A DNA stretch of 64,000 nt from JANQQJ01 sp046290575. Its GTDB lineage: Bacteria > Pseudomonadota > Alphaproteobacteria > SMXS01. Positions 58,590-64,000 of this stretch are shown piece by piece. The notes beneath the pieces were generated by a model. That model did not search any database. It had not been told where the DNA came from and saw only the letters and a program-made list of their open reading frames with translations. The position numbers and the translations under genes are program-made. Location: the NCBI GenBank assembly GCA_046290575.1, contig JBKAGX010000001.1, positions 1,156,818 to 1,220,817 of the forward strand, written 5' to 3'. The stretch's first letter is position 1, and each line of letters begins with the position of its first letter.

Positions 58590-59279
58590 TCAATCCATCG
58601 CCATCTGAAGGGCCGCGTCGATATGCAGTTTGGTCGTGTCAAACAGCGGCACGTCCAAATCATCCGGGCCGATCAGCAGGCCAATTTCCGTGCACCCGGC
58701 AATGACACCTTGTGCGCCTGCACGGGTAAGCGTGTTGATGATGGCGATAAAGCGGTCCTGGGACTCAGGCCGGATGATGCCAAGGCACAACTCTTTATAG
58801 ATGATGTCGTGAATGATCCTCCGGTCGTCCGCGTCCGGCGTCAGAACCCTGATGCCCTGGCGTTCCAGACGCTCGCGGTAGAACGGCTGTTCCATGGTGA
58901 AACGGGTCCCCAGCAGGCCGATCTGATCATGCCCCGCCTTTGCAATGGCAGCCGCTGTTGTATCCACCAGGTTGAGAAACGGGATCGTTAGGGCTTCCTC
59001 AATCGCCGGGGCAACCATGTGCATTGTGTTGGTACACAGAAGTAAGAAATCTGCGCCGGCGGCTTCGATGCGTTTTGCCGAGTCGGCCAGATAGTTACCT
59101 GCAGTGTGCCAGTCCTGGTCGTGCTGGAACCTGTGGATATCGTGAAAATCGACGCTTTCGAGGATGATTTTCGCCGAATGCAGGCCACCTGTCTTGGCGC
59201 GCACCGCTTCATTGAGCTGCCGGTAATAGACCGCCGTGCTCTCCCAGCTCATGCCGCCCAGTAGTCCGATGGTCTTCAT
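58590..59279 (-). CDS. Aspartate/glutamate racemase family protein
   Basis: 229 residues from the ATG at 59279 (MKTIGLLGGMSWEST). The two catalytic cysteines are C82 in 'LLLCTNTMHMVA' and C196 in 'IAGCTEIGLLIG', as needed for proton transfer on either face. 'GLLGGMSWEST' and 'NLVDTTAAAI' are family signatures; the group is close to E. coli YgeA. It interconverts L and D amino acids, substrate not fixed by sequence. Divergent from the TPR-sulfotransferase gene, 97 bp apart. Confidence 0.93.
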   Translation of the reverse strand: MKTIGLLGGMSWESTAVYYRQLNEAVRAKTGGLHSAKIILESVDFHDIHRFQHDQDWHTAGNYLADSAKRIEAAGADFLLLCTNTMHMVAPAIEEALTIPFLNLVDTTAAAIAKAGHDQIGLLGTRFTMEQPFYRERLERQGIRVLTPDADDRRIIHDIIYKELCLGIIRPESQDRFIAIINTLTRAGAQGVIAGCTEIGLLIGPDDLDVPLFDTTKLHIDAALQMAMD

Positions 59280-59376
59280 GGCATCAACAAACAATGTGAC
59301 AAATCGAGGGTGAGGCAACTATATCTGGCCGCCACGCAGTTTCCGAGCACCGCATTTCACTCTTGAAGAGGCTTTT

Positions 59377-61500
59377 ATGACCAACTCCGGACCGCCGACA
59401 GAACAACGTCGTATGAAGCGCGAGGACGCCGTTGCATTAGCGATTCAGTTGACGAATGCGGGAAATGTATCGGCGGCGGAGAATCTGACGGGTCAGCTTA
59501 TGGAGAAGGCGCCGTCGCATCCAGACATACTGGCGGTGCGGTCTTTTGTGCTGCACCGGATGGGCCGGGTGGACGAGGCGGTCGGGCTGCTGGAGCAGGG
59601 TTTGGCGGCGAACCCGAACCTGCCGGTGTTCCACAGCAATCTGTGCGAGATGAACCGCCAGCGGGGGGAACTGGAGAAGGCGGCGCATCATGGCGCCAGG
59701 GCGGTTGCCATGGCGCCGAACTATGCCGAGGCGCACAACAATCTGGGCATCGTCCAGTTCGAACAGCAGGATTATGACGCGGCCCAGGCCAGCTATGAGA
59801 AGGCGGTGGCGCTCAACCCCGATTTTGCCGAAGCGCATAACAATCTGGGCAATTTGTTCCGCATCCGCGAGAACTTCCCCGAAGGGGTGAAGCACTATGA
59901 GCGGGCGATCGCGCTCAACCCGAACTATGTCGAGGCGCTGACCAATGCGGGCAAGGCCTATCTGTCGCAGCAGGAGGCCGCCAAGGCCGAGGCGCTGTTC
60001 CGCAAGGCGACCGAGATCCGCCCGGAGCATATGGACGCGCTGACCGGGATTGCCGCAGCGTCGCATGCCCAGGGCAACAGCAACTATGCGCTGACGCTGC
60101 TGTCGCGGCTGACGACGCAATACCCCAGGGAGGTTGACCCCTTCCTGATGATGGGGAACCTGCTGATCGAGGACCACAAGCTGGCCGGGGCCGAAGCCGC
60201 CGTCAAACAGGCGCTGGCGCTGGACCCGCAAAGTGCGCGCTCACTGGCGCTGATGGGGCGGCTGAAGCGGGAGATGGGGCATACCGAAGAATCCATCGAT
60301 TGGTTCAAGAAGGCGCTGGAGCAGAAGGACGATGCCGCCGACATCCTCAACCAGATCGGTGTCTCGCATATGGAGTTGGGCGAGATGGAGGAGGCCCGGG
60401 ACTACTTCGAACGCGCCATCGAGATCGCGCCGGATTCGCTGCGCGTCTACACCAACCTGGCCAACGCCAAGAAGTTCACCAAGGACGATCCGCACTACCA
60501 CGCCTTCCTGAATGCGGCAGAACAGAACAAGACCCTGACCGACCATGAGAAGATCGGCGTGCACTATGCGCTGGGCAAGGTGTTCGACGATGTGGGCGAG
60601 CATGAACGGGCGATGGAAGAGTTCATCGCGGGCGCCCGGTACAAGCGGGCCGAGCTGGACTATAACCCGCAGGCCAGCCTGTTCCTGTTCGACCGGATCG
60701 CCGAGGTGTTCACCAAAGAGGCGATTGAGGCCAAGAAAGCCGACATGAAGGGCCACAGCACCGATGCACCGATCTTCGTGCTGGGCATGCCGCGCTCCGG
60801 CAGTACGCTGACCGAACAGATCATCTCCAGCCATAGCCAGGTGTTCGGCGCGGGCGAGATCCGCAGCTTCAATCAGGCGATGACCGAGGTGATCGGCAAG
60901 GATTTTTCAGACTCGATCCGCTATCCGGAAGTGTTCCAGTTCCTCTCAGCCGACCATATGACCCGGATCGCCGATGGCTATCTGGCCAATATCCCCAACT
61001 GGACCGGGGGTGAGCCGCGCTTTACCGACAAGATGCTGACCAACTTCTTCTATGTCGGGCTGATCCATATCGCGATGCCCAATGCCAAAATCATCCATAT
61101 CCGGCGCAACCCGATCGACAATTGTGTGTCGTGCTTTACCAAGCTGTTCCGCGAGGACCTGCCCTATTCCTACGACTTCAATGAGCTGGCGGCCTATTAC
61201 AAGAAGTATGACCAATTGATGCATCACTGGAAGGCGGTGCTGCCCGAAGGCGCCTATTACGAACAGCAATATGAGGACCTGGTGGCCGACGTGGACACCC
61301 ACGCCCGGGCGCTGCTCGACTTTGCCGGCCTCGACTGGGAAGACCAGTGCCTCGAGTTCTATGATGCCAAGCGCCCGGTCAAGACCGCCTCCGTCGCCCA
61401 GGTCCGCGAACCGATCTACACCAGGTCCGTCGAACGGTGGAAAAAATATGGAACCGCCATCCAGCCCCTCGTCGAAGGCCTAAAGCCCGTAACGGGATAG
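59377..61500 (+). CDS. TPR-repeat sulfotransferase
   Basis: 707 residues. Residues about 18-430 hold ten or more 34-residue TPR units (for example 'AEAHNNLGNLFRIRENFPEG' and 'SIDWFKKALEQKDDAADIL'), a protein-binding superhelix. From about 463 a sulfotransferase domain follows, with the 5'-phosphosulfate loop 'IFVLGMPRSGSTLTEQIISS' (466-485) and the 3'-phosphate site 'IIHIRRNPIDNCVSCF' (572-587). It transfers sulfate from PAPS; the TPR part suggests a protein substrate, as in tyrosylprotein sulfotransferase-like enzymes. No signal peptide is seen. The large exported repeat protein begins 208 bp downstream on the same strand. Confidence 0.93.
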   Translation: MTNSGPPTEQRRMKREDAVALAIQLTNAGNVSAAENLTGQLMEKAPSHPDILAVRSFVLHRMGRVDEAVGLLEQGLAANPNLPVFHSNLCEMNRQRGELEKAAHHGARAVAMAPNYAEAHNNLGIVQFEQQDYDAAQASYEKAVALNPDFAEAHNNLGNLFRIRENFPEGVKHYERAIALNPNYVEALTNAGKAYLSQQEAAKAEALFRKATEIRPEHMDALTGIAAASHAQGNSNYALTLLSRLTTQYPREVDPFLMMGNLLIEDHKLAGAEAAVKQALALDPQSARSLALMGRLKREMGHTEESIDWFKKALEQKDDAADILNQIGVSHMELGEMEEARDYFERAIEIAPDSLRVYTNLANAKKFTKDDPHYHAFLNAAEQNKTLTDHEKIGVHYALGKVFDDVGEHERAMEEFIAGARYKRAELDYNPQASLFLFDRIAEVFTKEAIEAKKADMKGHSTDAPIFVLGMPRSGSTLTEQIISSHSQVFGAGEIRSFNQAMTEVIGKDFSDSIRYPEVFQFLSADHMTRIADGYLANIPNWTGGEPRFTDKMLTNFFYVGLIHIAMPNAKIIHIRRNPIDNCVSCFTKLFREDLPYSYDFNELAAYYKKYDQLMHHWKAVLPEGAYYEQQYEDLVADVDTHARALLDFAGLDWEDQCLEFYDAKRPVKTASVAQVREPIYTRSVERWKKYGTAIQPLVEGLKPVTG

Positions 61501-61708
61501 CCCGGGGGCCGAAAACCTGTCACTTCCCGCAGGGCGGAGAAGTGTTGCAAAAATGTCTAAGGTTCGGCGAATCCACAAGATTTTGTGGGTCAGGGGACGA
61601 TATTGGGGTTGAATTGAGTACCGCGCTGCGGCATTTTGCGCTCGACCGTACGTACACCAAGCGCCATTTTCGGCGCCAAGAACAAAAATTTTCTTTTGGA
61701 GGCCAACC

Positions 61709-64000
61709 TTGTCCCGATTTTCTGATCGCCTGAAGCTCTCTGTGTCCGCTGCCGCGTTGATGGGCGGTAGCCTCATTGCCGCGTCGTCAGCGCGCGCTGT
61801 CACCATTACCGGCACGCAGACATCTGCTAGTGTCACTAACGTGGTTGACGACGTCACGATTGCCGGGACGGGCGTGATCAGTCCCAACGGTCTTTTTGTG
61901 AACAGCCTGATCGGCGATCTGGTCAATAACGGTCTGATTGAAGGCGAGGTAACCACCGCGGCTGCTCTGACATCCGGCAGCGCTGACTTCCTCATTCGGA
62001 CGACAGCGTTCGATCTGAATAGCGGCATGACCGGCGACATCACAAACAACGGCACGATTGCCGCCTCTGCCACCGGTTCGGCGAGTTACACCGATGCGGG
62101 TGCTGCCAATCCGACGCACGATTCTGACGCTCTGGCCCATGCGATCGATATCAACGGTGGTCTGGTTGGCGACTTCACCAACAATAACGATATTCTGTCG
62201 GACGCCTCAAACAGCCTGACGGTTACCCGTGGCACCGAGGCGACACCGGCCGGGGCACCGGTCAACATTAACGACGACGTTTACGCCAATGCTCAAGGCG
62301 TCGAAATCGACAGCATGACGGGAACGTTTACGAACACGTCCCCGCTGACCATCGCAAGCACTGCAGACAGCAGCAGCAGCCACTCAGTGGTCGCCCAGGG
62401 CGGACCCGCCGATGTCGATATTATCGATCTTGATGTACAGGCTACGTCAACGTCGGTGTACATCCGTGGCGGCACATACGCGTTCGACAACGAGGGAACG
62501 ATTTCTGCGCAGGCTTCAGGTGACGTCGGCGTCGATATTCTGGCCGTCGCAACAGCAGGGGTCGCGGACGTGGATGCGGACGTTAGCCGCGTTTATCCGC
62601 AGGCTTACCCTGTTTACCTTCGCGGCACCGTGACAGGCTTCACGAACAGCGGGACAATTTCCGGTGACCTCAGCTCAACTGCTGACGTCAACATCGTAGC
62701 GACCGGTGCGGCGGCTGCCGATGTGGACATTACGAATGCCGTCTGGGGATATCTGACGACCGTCCACGTCCGTGATCTCGATGGTAACTTTGAGAATTCC
62801 GGGACGATCTCGGCGACCACTGATTCCTCCCTCCAAGCAACGGTCTCGGCTTCTTCGGCCAATGGCGCGGCCACGATTGGCGTAGATGATTTTGCCAGTG
62901 TGGGCGTCTATGGCGGCCAGTATGCGGTCTATATTGGCAGCTTGGACGGCACGTTTACGAACAGCTCTGCCCTGACGATCGAGGGGACGTCGAGCGGATC
63001 AGCGGACTATGACCTTTCTGCCCAGGGCGCCTCTGCGGTCATCGACATTGAGGATGTGTACGTCTATCAGAGCATGCGGGCGGTGGAAATCGACGGCGGG
63101 ACTTACGCCGTCAATAACTCCGGAACGATTTCGTCCACGGCGGATTCGTCCGCCACTGTGAATGCTGCTGCCACCGGCACCGATGGGCTGGCGCTGATCT
63201 ATGTCAGCCAGTCGAACTTTGCCAGCGCCAGCGGCTTTCATGCGGGCGGTACTTCGGTCACCGACTTTTCCAACTCTGGAACCATTTCGAGCACGGCAGC
63301 GACCGACCTCGCGGTCGTCGCCGCAGCTAGTGGCGAAACCCAGGCCTATGTCACTGTCGATACTACCACTATGCGTATTCGCGCGGTGTCTATATCGGTT
63401 CGCTGGACGGAGGTTTTTCCAATACATCGCCGCTGACCATTTCTGCGGACGCCTCCAGTAATGCGACCTATGATTTGAGCGCTGCCGGCGACACCGCGCA
63501 GGTCCAGATCGACGATATAGACCAGACGGTCACCGCCTATGGTGTTGAGATCGCGTCGGGCACCTATACCATCGACAATTCCGGCACGATCTCCGCGACC
63601 GCGGCCGGGTCAACCGCGATCACGGCGGCGGCGACGGTTGTGCCTTCAGAGACGGTTGGGCAGTCTGCCTATGTCGGCGTCTCGACGCTGTTTGCTGGGA
63701 TCTATGCGTACGGCCTCGATGCAGGCGGCAGCGACACCGTCACTGGCTTCTCCAATTCCGGCAGCATCACGGCCAACGCTTCCTTTGTCGGGTCGCAAAA
63801 TCTGATTGCCGACGGTGATACCAGCGCGACGATTTACGTCGATAACTCGGTCTATGTGACCGCCTACGGCGTTTACGTTCGGTCGATGCAGGACGATTTT
63901 GACAATTCCGGCACGATCAGCGCCACTGCGTCCGCCGACCTGGCGGTTGTCGCTTCTGCGTCCGATGCCAGCAGTGAGGCGTCCGTTACAGTCTATGGCG
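61709..64000 (+). CDS. Large secreted beta-solenoid repeat protein (frameshifted, runs off right edge)
   Basis: Starts at a TTG with a strong TTTTGGAGG before it. A signal peptide ends 'AASSARA' (30). The rest is made of irregular repeats around 'F.NSGTIS' or 'FTNSSALTI', each followed by Ser/Ala/Asp-rich strands and an 'AVYIGSLDGTF' or 'YAVNNSG' turn, as in autotransporter or filamentous-haemagglutinin beta-helices. In the ATG-less frame used from 61709 the sequence ends at 63436, but after 63360 the repeats continue in the next frame ('GVYIGSLDGGFSNTSPLT') to the window edge. A lost T in GATTAC (now GATAC) explains this. A C-terminal barrel or other anchor would lie beyond the window. Confidence 0.82.

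Noticed and set aside
1..64000. tRNA or rRNA genes
   Set aside because: Reading the intergenic gaps shows no cloverleaf arms, CCA ends or conserved T-loop text; a covariance-model scan would be decisive.

Overview
The window is about 60% GC, densely coded DNA from a heterotrophic alphaproteobacterium. Gene content points that way: Rieske oxygenases with EthD and PhyH neighbours, TAXI-type TRAP transport, CYTH-CHAD, DUF2889, DUF1289, TPR-sulfotransferase and PhyR-free two-component sets. I cannot fix the order, and no rRNA, tRNA, CRISPR array or clear prophage is visible. Most genes sit in short operons with ATGA or 1-22 bp overlaps.

Layout. 0-4.5 kb: start of a cytochrome P450, then a signalling operon (membrane histidine kinase broken by an in-frame amber codon, Rcp1-like response regulator, hybrid kinase). 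4.7-7.1 kb: lipoprotein-type subtilisin autotransporter. 7.1-10.7 kb: catabolic island (PhyH dioxygenase, EthD protein, divergent Rieske oxygenase and crotonase). 10.7-15.1 kb: polyphosphate pair (PPK2 plus CYTH-CHAD) and a VWA repeat protein. 15.1-19.3 kb: acyl-CoA dehydrogenase, MDR oxidoreductase, eight-EF-hand secreted protein, alpha/beta hydrolase. 19.3-21.3 kb: TetR, a 52-residue membrane protein and a Tat-exported nitroreductase-like protein, with two TetR-type palindromes upstream. 21.3-23.1 kb: YjbQ, dienoyl-CoA isomerase, MliC-like protein. 23.3-29.1 kb: fatty-acid beta-oxidation operon under a MerR (LiuR-like) regulator, with the operator lying in the promoter spacer; the multifunctional FadJ-type protein is split in two.

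29.2-34.3 kb: Mpo1-like protein, TusA-like protein, TAXI TRAP receptor and fused permease, flavin reductase, DUF2889. 34.5-39.8 kb: methyltransferase, ccdAB toxin-antitoxin with a four-fold 13-bp-phased operator, then divergent biotin operons bioF-bioD and bioB-bioA (no bioC in view). 39.9-44.7 kb: M24 aminopeptidase P, then a converging five-gene overlapping cassette (DUF1289, small protein, exported protein, M48-like pseudo-protease, 7-TM protein). 44.9-47.8 kb: PepSY protein, OmpR-type regulator, kinase, glycine-zipper lipoprotein. 47.9-51.8 kb: five-gene overlapping chain (LLM oxidoreductase, dicarboxylate symporter, DUF423, 66-residue protein, VOC protein) and divergent gloA. 51.9-58.6 kb: exported unknowns, a 33-residue membrane protein with its own terminator, LysR, a second Rieske oxygenase, a CNT nucleoside transporter and a tyrosine phosphatase. 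58.6-64 kb: Asp/Glu racemase, TPR-sulfotransferase, and a large secreted beta-solenoid repeat protein that carries an apparent one-base deletion and runs off the right edge.

Three families of palindromic intergenic repeats occur twice each (83 bp; GGGGAC-GTATAC hairpins; CCCCTCACCC elements). Three genes look damaged (kinase, FadJ-type, repeat protein). The strongest candidates for little-described biology are the 41.8-44.7 kb envelope cassette, the sulfotransferase/repeat-protein pair, and the TetR-microprotein-nitroreductase unit.
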